From contig CAMLWN010000010.1 in the NCBI GenBank assembly GCA_946490195.1, positions 1-32,740 on the forward strand: a stretch of 32,740 nt of DNA, given 5' to 3'. The translations under genes and the position numbers were made by a program. The DNA is from an uncultured Mycoplasmatota bacterium. GTDB taxonomy: Bacteria; Bacillota_I; Bacilli_A; RF39; UBA660. Positions 24,100 through 32,466 of this stretch are shown one piece after another (position 1 is the stretch's first letter; every line of letters begins with the position of its first letter). The notes beneath the pieces are model-generated. The model saw only the letters and a list, made by a program, of their open reading frames with translations. It was not told where the DNA came from and searched no databases.

Positions 24100-25935
24100 T
24101 TATAATACACCTTCCCAAGAAGGATCCGTTGGTCTGTTAGCCGGACAATCATAAAACATGTCATCAACATTCGCGGCGTTTGCATAAACAAAAGCATTTC
24201 CGTAAGTGATAGTATCTAATCTAAATGCACTAGCAAACATATGATTCATATTCGTAACATTCGAAGTATCAAAATTGCTTAAGTCTAATTTGGTTAAAGC
24301 TGTACCTCTAAACATGCCACTCATACCTGTGACATTTGAAGTATCAAAATTGCTTAAATCTAATTGAGTTAAAGCTGTATCAGCAAACATGCCACTCATA
24401 TCTGTGACATTTGACGTATTAAAATTACTTACATCTAGAGAAGTTAAAGAATCCATGTAAGCAAACATTCCTACCATATTCATGACATTCGAAGTATCAA
24501 AATGACTTAAATCTAAGCTTGTTAAGGAGGTCATAGCATAAAACATTTTACTCATATCTGTGACATTTGAAGTATCAAATGAACTTATATCCAATTCTGC
24601 TAATTGCATATTATCAAAGAACATATCACTCATATTCGTAACATTCGAAGTATCAAAATTGCTTAAATCTAATTTGGTTAAGGAACCCACACCTCTAAAC
24701 ATTTCACTCATATTCGTAACATTCGAAGTATCAAAATTGCTTAAATCTAATTGAGTTAAAGCTGTATCAGCAAACATAGAACTCATATCCGTGACATTTG
24801 AAGTATCAAAAGAACTTAGATCTAGATTTGTCAAAGAATATACCTCGTAAAACATCCTACTCATATCCGTGACATTTGAAGTATCAAATGAACTTATATC
24901 CAATTCTGCTAATTGCATATTATCAAAGAACATATCACTCATATTGACTACATAACTTGTGTCTAGATTTTGGAGATTATTGATTTCTGTTAAATTTATA
25001 AACAGTCCAAATAACCATGAACTATCATAATTGGCATAAACTTTACCATTAGACTGAATATACATATCATAGGCAGGAATAAATTCTTCGGTTACAGAAT
25101 TTTGAATTGTACCATTTTCAACTAAATAAGCCATGACACTACCATCTTGATTGGCTGAGATATCATAAGTGTATGCTGCACTATCTTTTGGAGTTAAAGT
25201 GCTTTCAAAAGTGATAGTTTTGACATTCACATTATGTTGCCAAAAGGAATCGCTAATAATCGCACCAGTATCCCAATTTATATCACCTTCTACGGTTTCA
25301 GGATCAATAGTAAAATCTTTAGCCATTATCATATTACTTGGAATAGCTAAATAAGAACTTGTAATTGAAATTTTTCCATTATATATAGCATTCATAACTT
25401 CATCAACAGCAGGCGTATCATAATCTAACCATAGTCTTAACTCAAATGTTTTTTTCTCTTTCCCTTGAATGATTCCTGTATCTAACTTATAAGCTTTTAC
25501 GGCATTTTCTATAGTTTTTTCTACTTCATATTCACTTGTTAAATTATTAGTACTTGTATTAGTACTATTTATCTCAATTAAGTTTGCTTTAATGTATTCA
25601 TCTGGTAATACTTTTACATCACTACCTTGACTCATTGTCTCCAAATTAATTTGGTAGCTTACCGGACTATCACAGGTGTTTTCAATTGTAAAAGTATAAG
25701 GAGTTAAAGAAGATGCTTCATAATCTTTTATTGGATAAGCTTTATCTAATTGAATATCATCTTTTTCTGTAAAAACAATTTCAAAACAACCAGTATTTAC
25801 CAAATTTGTTTCCGTTTGCTGTAAAGTAAGTTTCCAATATGCATAACTAATTCCCACACAGATCATCATCAATAACAAAATTAAAATAAGTATCGCTTTT
25901 TTATTTTCTTTTAAACTAAGCATTTTTTCCTTCAT
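24100..25935 (-). CDS. DUF285 (BspA-like) repeat surface protein
   Basis: A 611-residue cell-surface protein. A Lys-rich start and membrane segment (about 14-34, ending GISYAYW) is followed by a beta-rich domain (about 40-200) with one Cys pair. After an intermediate region come ten repeats of 25-26 residues with core TSNVTDMSxMF, the DUF285/BspA-like leucine-rich type. It ends with a capping segment and RPTDPSWEGVL. No LPXTG is present, so it is probably held by the N-terminal segment. Such repeat proteins in gut Firmicutes and mycoplasmas are thought to bind host or microbial surfaces. Alternative start: the fifth codon, also ATG (25923), after AAGGA. Repeat DNA is nearly identical in places, which favours copy-number change. 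Confidence 0.9.
   Translation of the reverse strand: MKEKMLSLKENKKAILILILLLMMICVGISYAYWKLTLQQTETNLVNTGCFEIVFTEKDDIQLDKAYPIKDYEASSLTPYTFTIENTCDSPVSYQINLETMSQGSDVKVLPDEYIKANLIEINSTNTSTNNLTSEYEVEKTIENAVKAYKLDTGIIQGKEKKTFELRLWLDYDTPAVDEVMNAIYNGKISITSSYLAIPSNMIMAKDFTIDPETVEGDINWDTGAIISDSFWQHNVNVKTITFESTLTPKDSAAYTYDISANQDGSVMAYLVENGTIQNSVTEEFIPAYDMYIQSNGKVYANYDSSWLFGLFINLTEINNLQNLDTSYVVNMSDMFFDNMQLAELDISSFDTSNVTDMSRMFYEVYSLTNLDLSSFDTSNVTDMSSMFADTALTQLDLSNFDTSNVTNMSEMFRGVGSLTKLDLSNFDTSNVTNMSDMFFDNMQLAELDISSFDTSNVTDMSKMFYAMTSLTSLDLSHFDTSNVMNMVGMFAYMDSLTSLDVSNFNTSNVTDMSGMFADTALTQLDLSNFDTSNVTGMSGMFRGTALTKLDLSNFDTSNVTNMNHMFASAFRLDTITYGNAFVYANAANVDDMFYDCPANRPTDPSWEGVL
24230..24970 (-). repeat. Tandem coding repeats of the DUF285 protein
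   Basis: Ten units of about 75-78 bases. Two larger exact direct repeats show higher-order duplication: 77 identical bases at 24560-24636 and 24869-24945 (309 apart, four units), and 53 identical bases at 24338-24390 and 24725-24777 (387 apart, five units). Confidence 0.9.
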
Positions 25936-25956
25936 ACGCTCACCCTATCTTTTCCT

Positions 25957-25962
25957 ATTATA
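25957..25962 (-). promoter_or_regulatory. -10 element for the DUF285 gene
   Basis: A perfect TATAAT on the minus strand, 22 bases before the ATG at 25935, directly after the mtaB terminator. No good -35 is present at the right distance. Confidence 0.45.
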
Positions 25963-25971
25963 TCCTAAAAC

Positions 25972-26004
25972 AAAAAAAATTACTATGAAAATTCATAATA
26001 ATTT
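25972..26004 (-). terminator. Terminator of mtaB
   Basis: On the minus strand a 13-base arm AAATTATTATGAA pairs with TTCATAGTAATTT (one G-U) and is followed by T. It lies nine bases after the mtaB stop. Confidence 0.75.
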
Positions 26005-26012
26005 CTTTAAAT

Positions 26013-27284
26013 TTATTTTAAAACTCTTGTACCATGTAAACAAAAACCGTCATAAGAAAGAATTTTTACAGATATTAAAGCGTTATTTGGAAGATTTTCA
26101 TGTATTTTTACCTTTAAATAATTCGAGGTTGTTCCAATACTTTCATCTCCACTTTTTTCAACTAAAACTTCTAAAGTATGCCCCAAAAACTTTTCAGCAT
26201 ATTCTTTTTCTAAACGAGAAGATAAATCAATAAGTTTTTTACTTCGTTCATGTTTAACTGATTCGTCAATCTGTAAAGGCATCCGACTTGCTGCAGTTCC
26301 TTCTCTTACTGAATATGGAAAAACATGAATTTTACTAAATTGAAACCTTTTAGCAGTTTCTAACGTTTCTTTAAAAAGAGCTTCAGTTTCTCCAGGAAAT
26401 CCCACAATGATATCGGTACTTATAGAAATATCTGGACGAACCTCACGAATTTTTCTAAGAATTTCTTGATACTCATCAAGCATATATTTCCGATTCATTT
26501 TTTCTAAAATAACATTAGAACCAGCTTGTAAAGGAATATGCAAATGATTACAAATTTTAGGATTATTTGCTAACTCACGCAAAAATTTATCTTGAAGTTC
26601 CGTTACTTCAATGGAAGAAATACGAATTCTTTTTAAAAGAGGCAATTTACTAACTTCATGAATCAAATCTGTTAAATCATGTCCATCGCTAAAATAAGAA
26701 CCTGTATGAATTCCAGTAAAAACAATTTCTTGATGACTATTATTTACTAAGGTTTCAACCTCTTGTAAAACTAAATCAAAATCCTTATGACGAATGCTTC
26801 CTCTTACATAAGGAATAATGCAATAACTGCAAAAATTATCACAACCATCTTCGATTTTTACAAAAGCTCTAGTGTGAGTTGTAAATTTTGTAATCGCCAT
26901 ATCTTCAAAAGGGATTTTTCTTTCTTTAGATACATACTGAAACTTCTCTTTCGTTCGAAAATAATTTTGAAGCAAATCTACAATTTCACTTTTCTTTTGA
27001 TTTCCAAGTAAAATGTCGACACCTTCTTTTTCATAAGCTTCTGAATTATTTTGAACAGAACATCCACATACCACAATCGTACTTAAAGGATTTTTTCTTT
27101 TAAAATGTCTAACCATTTTTAAAGATTTATGATCAGCAGTATTTGTCACACTACAAGTGTTAATCAAAACAATATCTGGATTCTCTTCATCATAAATATA
27201 ACCATTTGCTAATAGTTTTTCTTTCATCATCTCAGATTCATACGCATTTACTTTACAACCCAAAGTATATATTTGAAACTTCAT
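26013..27284 (-). CDS. mtaB: tRNA t6A37 methylthiotransferase MtaB
   Basis: A 423-residue radical SAM enzyme that converts t6A to ms2t6A at position 37 of ANN-decoding tRNAs. The start is the ATG at 27284 behind GGGGTGA; a longer frame to 27314 would run through the terminator hairpin. Domains: UPF0004 N-terminal with cluster Cys10 (TLGCKVN), Cys44 (NTCSVTN) and Cys73 or Cys75; radical SAM CxxxCxxC at Cys148, Cys152, Cys155 (DGCDNFCSYC); C-terminal TRAM domain about 360-423. The TLGCKVN form and basic context distinguish MtaB from MiaB and RimO. It stands between unrelated genes, with its own promoter overlapping the preceding terminator. Confidence 0.95.
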   Translation of the reverse strand: MKFQIYTLGCKVNAYESEMMKEKLLANGYIYDEENPDIVLINTCSVTNTADHKSLKMVRHFKRKNPLSTIVVCGCSVQNNSEAYEKEGVDILLGNQKKSEIVDLLQNYFRTKEKFQYVSKERKIPFEDMAITKFTTHTRAFVKIEDGCDNFCSYCIIPYVRGSIRHKDFDLVLQEVETLVNNSHQEIVFTGIHTGSYFSDGHDLTDLIHEVSKLPLLKRIRISSIEVTELQDKFLRELANNPKICNHLHIPLQAGSNVILEKMNRKYMLDEYQEILRKIREVRPDISISTDIIVGFPGETEALFKETLETAKRFQFSKIHVFPYSVREGTAASRMPLQIDESVKHERSKKLIDLSSRLEKEYAEKFLGHTLEVLVEKSGDESIGTTSNYLKVKIHENLPNNALISVKILSYDGFCLHGTRVLK

Positions 27285-27301
27285 CTTTTTCACCCCACAA
27301 A

Positions 27302-27333
27302 AAAAGTTACCCATATTTTAACACGTAACTTTT
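27302..27333 (-). terminator. Terminator of the acidic membrane protein gene
   Basis: On the minus strand AAAAGTTAC pairs with GTAACTTTT over a 14-base loop, and the T run continues. The stem takes in the TAA stop at 27332-27334. Confidence 0.8.
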
Positions 27334-27343
27334 AATTTAACAA
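27315..27343 (-). promoter_or_regulatory. mtaB promoter inside the upstream terminator
   Basis: TTGTTA (27338-27343), 17 bases ending in TGT, TAAAAT (27315-27320): an extended -10 located in the terminator loop. Transcripts starting there lack the left arm of the hairpin and so would not be terminated. Confidence 0.5.
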
Positions 27344-27910
27344 TTCATTTAATTCTTTCAAAGCTTTTAAGAAAGCTTCTTCCTTCTCATAAGAAAACAT
27401 TTTTGAAGAAGTTCTTAGTTCATCTATTTCTATTTTAGGTTCTTTAGGTTTTAAATCCAAATTTTGAATAATTGTCTCACTTTTTACTTTAGGAAGTTCG
27501 ATTGGAGCTGTTTGAATTTTTTTTACAGGAATAACATCATCAATCAATTTTTCTTCATCGTAGGAAATGGTTTTAGAATTTGCACTTTGCAAAAGTTCAT
27601 CATAACTAATAATAGCTTTCCTTTCCTGTTCTTCTTCATAAGCCGTCATATCAATAATTGGTTTAGGACTTTCATCAAGTGTATTCACAATATTCTGTAA
27701 ATCCAACTCTTCATTTAAAGGCATTTTTTCTTGCATCTCATCACTCACATCCTTTAACTCCACTTCTTCACTACTCTCATTTTCATTTTTCATGACATAA
27801 ATCAAAGAAACGATAAGAATAATGAGAGTTACTACAGCAATATATAATATATAATCAACTATACCAAAACTCGTAAAAATATCGATTATGTCTTGAAATA
27901 TATTCATCAT
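27332..27910 (-). CDS. Single-pass membrane protein with acidic cytoplasmic tail
   Basis: Unrecognised 192-residue protein. The ATG at 27910 follows AGGTGAG at good spacing; a GTG three codons earlier lies within that site. A membrane segment covers about residues 16-38 (VDYILYIAVVTLIILIVSLIYVM). The rest is a low-complexity cytoplasmic region rich in Glu, Asp, Lys and Ser with short motifs such as TISYDE and AIISYDELLQ, probably disordered, ending in a predicted helix (EEAFLKALKELNELL). This architecture resembles EzrA/ZipA-like or scaffold tethers only in general shape; no homology is claimed. It is monocistronic, ending in a terminator at its stop codon. Confidence 0.78.
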   Translation of the reverse strand: MMNIFQDIIDIFTSFGIVDYILYIAVVTLIILIVSLIYVMKNENESSEEVELKDVSDEMQEKMPLNEELDLQNIVNTLDESPKPIIDMTAYEEEQERKAIISYDELLQSANSKTISYDEEKLIDDVIPVKKIQTAPIELPKVKSETIIQNLDLKPKEPKIEIDELRTSSKMFSYEKEEAFLKALKELNELLN

Positions 27911-27979
27911 CTTGCTCACCTGTTATTAGTTTACCAAAAAAAATTAAAAATAGTCACTTTTTTCTAACAGTTTACACGA

Positions 27980-28013
27980 GTGTATACATCATTTTTTACA
28001 CAAAAATATACAC
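27980..28013. repeat. Inverted repeat upstream of the acidic membrane protein gene
   Basis: GTGTATA (27980-27986) and TATACAC (28007-28013), 20 bases apart, in a GT/AC-rich patch between a terminator and the next gene. It could be an operator; no convincing promoter hexamers were found with it. Confidence 0.35.
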
Positions 28014-28034
28014 ACACTTGGCACAAATTAACAA

Positions 28035-28060
28035 AAAAGACACATTTTTCTGTGCCTTTT
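28035..28060 (-). terminator. Terminator overlapping the stop of the DUF6273-like gene
   Basis: On the minus strand AAAAGGCACA pairs with TGTGTCTTTT (one G-U) around GAAAAA, with further T. The stem includes part of the TAA stop at 28059-28061. Confidence 0.8.
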
Positions 28061-29297
28061 AAACAATTTGATAAGGATCATCTAAAGTACCTGACCCAGT
28101 AACCTGCGTCTTACGACTTAAAGTTATAACTGGTCTTAAGAAAATAGACGAAGTTTCATCAACATCACGAATTAAAGAACCATTTGTACTTAAAGCCATA
28201 TAAGACATAACATTGTTTTCTCGTTTATTAGGAGTCATCGTCCACCATGAAGCTTGTAAGCCATCTATGTATAAATAATAGCTAGTATTTTCTCCCGCAC
28301 TAGCGCCAGCCATCACCGCTTCATCAGCCGTAAGTAAACCTACTTTCGAAGAAACATTTAAACCTCCACACACATTGCTTGGTAGATAATCTGTAAATAA
28401 TCTAGTATTAGAAAGATAAGAAATTTCTCCAGTATTCGTAGATACACTATTATCAAAACAATAATAAGTACTTGCAACCAACTCATCAAATTCAGTTAAA
28501 TAAGTAGTATACCAACTCGTTAAATTCTGATAAGCAGTACTAGTTAAAAAATCATTATTTCCAGCCAGTTCTGTTACATTCATTGGAGCTAAACTTTCCA
28601 AAGTATTATTTAAAATCAATTTTACAGAATTATCTTCATTTATTTTAACAATTCGCCATAGATTATTTGCAAAAGAAACATAATTATTTGCGACATTTCC
28701 TCTAAAATAATACATATTTCCTAACTCAGTACTCTGTCTTATTAATCCTTCAGTTTCTGTCGCGCTGACATTAAAAGCAGTCATCGTACTTTCTTTAATA
28801 TCATTATCTGTTAAAATCGTATTTGCAAAAGAATTCTCAACAGTTTCAGGAACAATTTCTAATTGAAAAGAAAAATCATGAGAATTAGGATTTAAAATCT
28901 CTAAAGTATATCGATGAGTTACTCCAGGCTCAATCGAAACCCTCGAAGCAATTGCATTCTGTTCTAAATTTCCAATAGCTTCACTAACACTCGGATTATC
29001 TGAAGATAAACGATAAGTAACTTCATCCAAAGAGCCACTTATATTTAAAATATCAATATTATAATATAAAGTTTCATTTAATTGATTTGTAACCGAAAAA
29101 GCTACTTCACTTTCTCTTTTGGTAACGTGAATGTCCGTTCCATTTAAATAATTAATAGACAAGCCCTCTGCTACTTTTATAAAAGCGCTTAAATCTTTTT
29201 CTTCACTTTTATACATTTGATAATGAGCTTCTACACCAGACAAAAGCAAAATCAATATGGCTATCCCTAGTAATGTCACTTTATATTTTTTTCTCAT
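28059..29297 (-). CDS. Surface protein with DUF6273-like C-terminal domain
   Basis: A 412-residue exported protein. The ATG at 29297 lies nine bases after AAAGGA; an upstream TTG at 29306 touches that site. The N-terminus MRKKYKVTLLGIAILILLLSG is a signal anchor. A beta-rich segment (about 35-160) resembles the N-terminal domain seen in many such gut surface proteins. The C-terminal part has signatures shared by DUF6273-type proteins: MYYFRGNVANNYVSFANNLW followed by RIVKINEDNSVKLIL, then VGLLTADEAVMAG, SWWTMTP, FLRPVITL and the end GSGTLDDPYQIV. The domain is of unknown function and lies outside the cell. It has a near-consensus promoter of its own. Paralogous in N-terminal layout, not in sequence, to the DUF285 protein. 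Confidence 0.82.
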   Translation of the reverse strand: MRKKYKVTLLGIAILILLLSGVEAHYQMYKSEEKDLSAFIKVAEGLSINYLNGTDIHVTKRESEVAFSVTNQLNETLYYNIDILNISGSLDEVTYRLSSDNPSVSEAIGNLEQNAIASRVSIEPGVTHRYTLEILNPNSHDFSFQLEIVPETVENSFANTILTDNDIKESTMTAFNVSATETEGLIRQSTELGNMYYFRGNVANNYVSFANNLWRIVKINEDNSVKLILNNTLESLAPMNVTELAGNNDFLTSTAYQNLTSWYTTYLTEFDELVASTYYCFDNSVSTNTGEISYLSNTRLFTDYLPSNVCGGLNVSSKVGLLTADEAVMAGASAGENTSYYLYIDGLQASWWTMTPNKRENNVMSYMALSTNGSLIRDVDETSSIFLRPVITLSRKTQVTGSGTLDDPYQIV

Positions 29298-29322
29298 CCT
29301 AATCAATCCTTTTGTTATTATT

Positions 29323-29351
29323 AGTATACGTAAAGATTAAAAAGATGTCAA
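29323..29351 (-). promoter_or_regulatory. Near-consensus promoter for the DUF6273-like gene
   Basis: On the minus strand perfect TTGACA (29346-29351), 17 bases, TATACT (29323-29328), about 25 bases before the ATG. Confidence 0.8.
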
Positions 29352-29388
29352 TTTATGACACTTTTAAACAGGAAAATTCCCTCAAATT

Positions 29389-29967
29389 TTACATTTGCTT
29401 TATACATTTAATTTTCTTCTTATTAATAAAACGGTAAACAATATAAAGAATATATAAAATAGAAAACAAAAGATAATATGGATAGTGAATTTCTAAGAAA
29501 CTATCACTATTGTTAGCATAAGGATTTAAAAGAAGAAGAATTTCAATAAAAGCAAAAATACACGTTATTCCTATAGAAATATTTTCTTTATTTTCTAAAT
29601 TCAAAACAAAATCATTTCCTAAAATAAGCCAAAAAGAAAATTGTAAAGGAAAGAATATACCTTGGAAAAGAATTCCCCACGAGACAAATGTTTGGGTATA
29701 AATGAGATTCTCATTATATTTGAATCCTCCAACACGAATACTCTGTTGTAAAAGAAGACTAAAAAGAACAATAAGAAGAAAAGTACTAATACAAACTATC
29801 CATTTCTTTTTAGAAAATTTATAAATCAAGAAAATGAGAATTCCAAACACACTTAACAAAATAAGAGAAAAAATCGTACTAACATAAGGAGAATTATGAA
29901 GTATACCTATAAACGAAAAGAAAAGACAAATTGTTGCTAAAGAAAGTTTTAAAAATGTTTTTTTCAT
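29389..29967 (-). CDS. Multi-pass membrane protein, partner of HTH-TM regulator (copy 2)
   Basis: A 192-residue protein with about five or six membrane segments and no catalytic motif I recognise. It starts MKK with a hydrophobic segment and ends with YRFINKKKIKC. Its ATG overlaps the TGA of the upstream HTH gene by four bases (ATGA), so the two are translationally coupled. It is paralogous to the 187-residue protein at 30937-31500: both share the N-terminal pattern, a central FFxLxFxxWLIxGxD segment and the terminal YRxxNK. A ligand-sensing, transport or signal-modulating role with the HTH-TM protein is inferred from conserved pairing. No clear terminator precedes the next gene. Confidence 0.75.
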   Translation of the reverse strand: MKKTFLKLSLATICLFFSFIGILHNSPYVSTIFSLILLSVFGILIFLIYKFSKKKWIVCISTFLLIVLFSLLLQQSIRVGGFKYNENLIYTQTFVSWGILFQGIFFPLQFSFWLILGNDFVLNLENKENISIGITCIFAFIEILLLLNPYANNSDSFLEIHYPYYLLFSILYILYIVYRFINKKKIKCIKQM

Positions 29968-30860
29968 TCTAACCCACCTACCTCTATTATTAAAGACAAA
30001 ACATCTGCATAATAATGATATTTACTGCTAATTAAATATATCGCATTCTCGCCAATTTCTTTATTGGAAAGAATTGGACTAAAAACATTATCTATATAAG
30101 AATTTAATACATTACTTGATCGACGAATACTTGCTTCGCCCAAATTTTCTATTTGAACGTCCGGTTGATATTTTTGTAACGTTTTGCTTATCATCGGATA
30201 ATAATCAAATGAATTTATAGAGACAAACTCTTCTAGACAAGCAAGATGATAAATTTCTTTAAAAGATAAAGCTTTTTTATAGTATAATTCCTTATTTTTT
30301 TGAACGTCTTTTGTAATACGACGCACATACTCAGTTATTTCTTCATACTCTTCATTTATATACTTTCCCTGATTATGTAAAACTTTTAACGCTTTGCTTT
30401 CTACTTCATCAAATATATCTTCATATTCATAAGCTTTTCCTGGAGATGCTTCTTGTATGAATATCCCACCCGAAGATACTCGCGTAGTATATTTCTGATA
30501 AAATCTCCTTTCTACATTTAAAAACATAAATAAAGTAAACAAAAGCAAAAAGCTCATCGCCGTCAAAAGCAATTGATTTACAATCTGTTTTGCTTTTTGC
30601 TTCCTGCTCTCCGTTGCATAAGTAATCGTGGTTTTAATTGCACTTTCTACTTCCTCTTCTCCATTTAACAAGGAAGAGATAGAAACCCCTAAAATATTGG
30701 CCAAATCCTCTAAAAGTGAAATATCTGGACAACATATTCCCCTTTCCCACTTTGAAACAGCTCGATCTGTAACATGCAATTGATCAGCTAATTCTTTTTG
30801 AGTCAAACCTTTTTCTTTGCGCATTTTAGCAATTAAAGCTCCCATCTTCTCAGTATCCAT
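29964..30860 (-). CDS. Membrane-tethered XRE-type HTH regulator (copy 2)
   Basis: A 298-residue protein. Residues 1-65 are a Cro/CI (XRE) helix-turn-helix: GALIAKMRKEKGLTQKELAD, then VTDRAVSKWERGICCPDISLL. A linker (about 66-92) leads to one membrane segment (about 95-115, LLTAMSFLLLFTLFMFLNV). The remaining 180 residues are predicted extracellular, largely helical, with many Tyr and Glu. The layout is that of a one-component membrane regulator that would bind DNA while attached to the membrane. The HTH and linker are almost identical to those of the protein at 31497-32387 (31 identical residues from GVSISSLLN to TESRKQ), but the external domains have diverged. GAGGTAG precedes the ATG. Target genes are unknown. 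Confidence 0.85.
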   Translation of the reverse strand: MDTEKMGALIAKMRKEKGLTQKELADQLHVTDRAVSKWERGICCPDISLLEDLANILGVSISSLLNGEEEVESAIKTTITYATESRKQKAKQIVNQLLLTAMSFLLLFTLFMFLNVERRFYQKYTTRVSSGGIFIQEASPGKAYEYEDIFDEVESKALKVLHNQGKYINEEYEEITEYVRRITKDVQKNKELYYKKALSFKEIYHLACLEEFVSINSFDYYPMISKTLQKYQPDVQIENLGEASIRRSSNVLNSYIDNVFSPILSNKEIGENAIYLISSKYHYYADVLSLIIEVGGLE

Positions 30861-30925
30861 AAACTACCTCTCTTCTAAAATTATTAAATCAAAAAGATAA
30901 AGAAAAGGCAACAAACCTGTGGTTG

Positions 30926-30957
30926 AAAAAAAGAATTCAAGATATACCTGAATTCTT
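30926..30957 (-). terminator. Terminator between the two HTH modules
   Basis: On the minus strand AAGAATTCA and TGAATTCTT form a 9-bp stem around GGTATATCT, followed by T. The stop codon at 30937-30939 lies in the second arm, so the hairpin covers the end of the coding sequence. Confidence 0.85.
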
Positions 30958-31500
30958 ATTCACTAATCTATAAAGAAAATATCCAAAAAAAGAAACGGAA
31001 AAATAAAAGACAAACTGACTAAAATATTCCATAGATTGATAAGAAGTTAAATAAGGATGAAACAAAATCGCAAATTGAATCGCCAAAAGAATGCCAAAAA
31101 TAAGGAAAGAAAGAAAATCACTTTTTCTTGTATTTTGGATATAATCATCACCATGAATTAACCAAAGCAAAAATTCTAAAGAGAAAAACAAACATAAAGA
31201 AAAAGCTTCAAAAGAAAAATTTTTTTGAATATATAAAAAGGTGGTATTTAACATAATTTCTTGATTTTGAACACATGCATTTAGAAGGAAAATTAGAGCT
31301 AAACATTCAACAAGTAAACACCCCGCCACTACTTTTTTTACTTTAGGATATTTATAAATGAAAAACAAAGGAATACCAAACGAGCAAATCAAAAAAAAGA
31401 TAAGCACAGTCACAAAACCATCTGAATTTCGTACAAAAAGATAAAAAGAAAGAAAAAGACAAAGGGATATAAGTAGTAATTTAATGATATTTTTTTTCAC
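30937..31500 (-). CDS. Multi-pass membrane protein, partner of HTH-TM regulator (copy 1)
   Basis: A 187-residue protein with about five or six membrane segments: MKKNIIKLLLISLCLFLSFYLF at the start, a central FFSLEFLLWLIHGDDYIQ and an end of YRLVNKNSGIS. It is paralogous to the protein at 29389-29967 and unrecognised otherwise. The gene overlaps its HTH-TM partner by four bases, the same arrangement as in copy 2. Its last codons form part of a terminator, so module 1 ends here and module 2 has a separate transcript. Function unknown; a membrane sensor or modulator acting with the regulator is a reasonable inference from the repeated pairing. Confidence 0.75.
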   Translation of the reverse strand: MKKNIIKLLLISLCLFLSFYLFVRNSDGFVTVLIFFLICSFGIPLFFIYKYPKVKKVVAGCLLVECLALIFLLNACVQNQEIMLNTTFLYIQKNFSFEAFSLCLFFSLEFLLWLIHGDDYIQNTRKSDFLSFLIFGILLAIQFAILFHPYLTSYQSMEYFSQFVFYFSVSFFGYFLYRLVNKNSGIS

Positions 31501-32387
31501 TTAATTTCACCCACTTTCATTATCGAATCTACAACCTGTACATAATAACCGTATTTATCCTGTAATAAACCAATAACTTTTTCGCCAATTTTTTCATCAC
31601 TTATATCAAGACGATAAATACTGTTAATATACTCTTCAATTTCATTACGATATACAAAAGTAAAACTCAAATCATAAGACGCTTCAAAATTTGAATCATA
31701 TTGCTTTAAAATTTTTTCAACTTTAGAAATCAGATTTTCATATTCTACAGAGCAAAAATAAACAAATTCATCATAAAGAATTTCAGTGAGTTCTTTATAA
31801 GAATAATCTTGCTGATAATAAAGTTTCTTAGCTCCAATCATTTCTTGTTGAATCTTTTTTAGATAATTTTGAATTATCTCATAATCCTTATCTTTAAAAA
31901 TTCCTTGATTTTGTAATACCGTAGTTATTTTCATCTCTAGTTCTTCAAAAACATCCCTAGTATAAGTTTCTTCATTTCCAACAAATATTTGAAAAGAAGA
32001 AATACTACGCGAAGGATATTTTTTTAAAAAACGCATTTCTACTTTAGCAAAATCAGAAATTGCTAGTAATAAGAAAAAAACAATAACAATAATAAAAAGG
32101 AAATTCACCCTTTCTTTTATTCTCTGTTTTCGACTCTCCGTTGCATAAGTAATCGTTGTTTTAATTGCGCTTTCCACTTCCTCTTCTCCATTTAGCAAAG
32201 AAGAAATAGAAACTCCTAAAATTTTAGCCAAATCATCTAAAAGGGAAATATCAGGGCATCCAAGTCCTCTTTCCCATTTTGAAACAGCTCGGTCTGTTAT
32301 ATGTAATTGATTGGCTAATTCTTTCTGAGTTAAACCTTTTTCTTTACGAAGTTTAGCAATTAAAGCCCCAATTTTTTCTGTATCCAT
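31497..32387 (-). CDS. Membrane-tethered XRE-type HTH regulator (copy 1)
   Basis: A 296-residue protein with the same plan as copy 2: XRE helix-turn-helix (1-65, ITDRAVSKWERGLGCPDISLL), linker, one membrane segment near residues 96-115 (FLFIIVIVFFLLLAISDFA) and about 180 extracellular residues rich in Tyr, Glu and Lys. The recognition helix differs from copy 2 mainly at ITD/VTD and GLG/ICC, so both probably bind the same or closely related sites; the external parts differ and may see different signals. GAGGTAG lies six bases before the ATG, within a leader similar to that of copy 2. Autoregulation and cross-regulation are plausible, not shown. Confidence 0.85.
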   Translation of the reverse strand: MDTEKIGALIAKLRKEKGLTQKELANQLHITDRAVSKWERGLGCPDISLLDDLAKILGVSISSLLNGEEEVESAIKTTITYATESRKQRIKERVNFLFIIVIVFFLLLAISDFAKVEMRFLKKYPSRSISSFQIFVGNEETYTRDVFEELEMKITTVLQNQGIFKDKDYEIIQNYLKKIQQEMIGAKKLYYQQDYSYKELTEILYDEFVYFCSVEYENLISKVEKILKQYDSNFEASYDLSFTFVYRNEIEEYINSIYRLDISDEKIGEKVIGLLQDKYGYYVQVVDSIMKVGEIK

Positions 32388-32466
32388 AAACTACCTCTTT
32401 TCTAATTTCATTTAAACAAAAAGGCAGCAAAAATACAACAAACGATTCGTTGATAATAGCAAAAAA

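Noticed and set aside
24230-24970. Regularly spaced repeats resembling a CRISPR array
   Set aside because: The units are about 77 bases, contiguous, in frame, and encode the TSNVTxM repeats of a surface protein; there are no spacers.
25985-26233. Plus-strand frame opposite the mtaB 3' end
   Set aside because: It overlaps the TRAM domain of mtaB and its terminator and is rich in Phe, Leu and Lys as expected from antisense reading.
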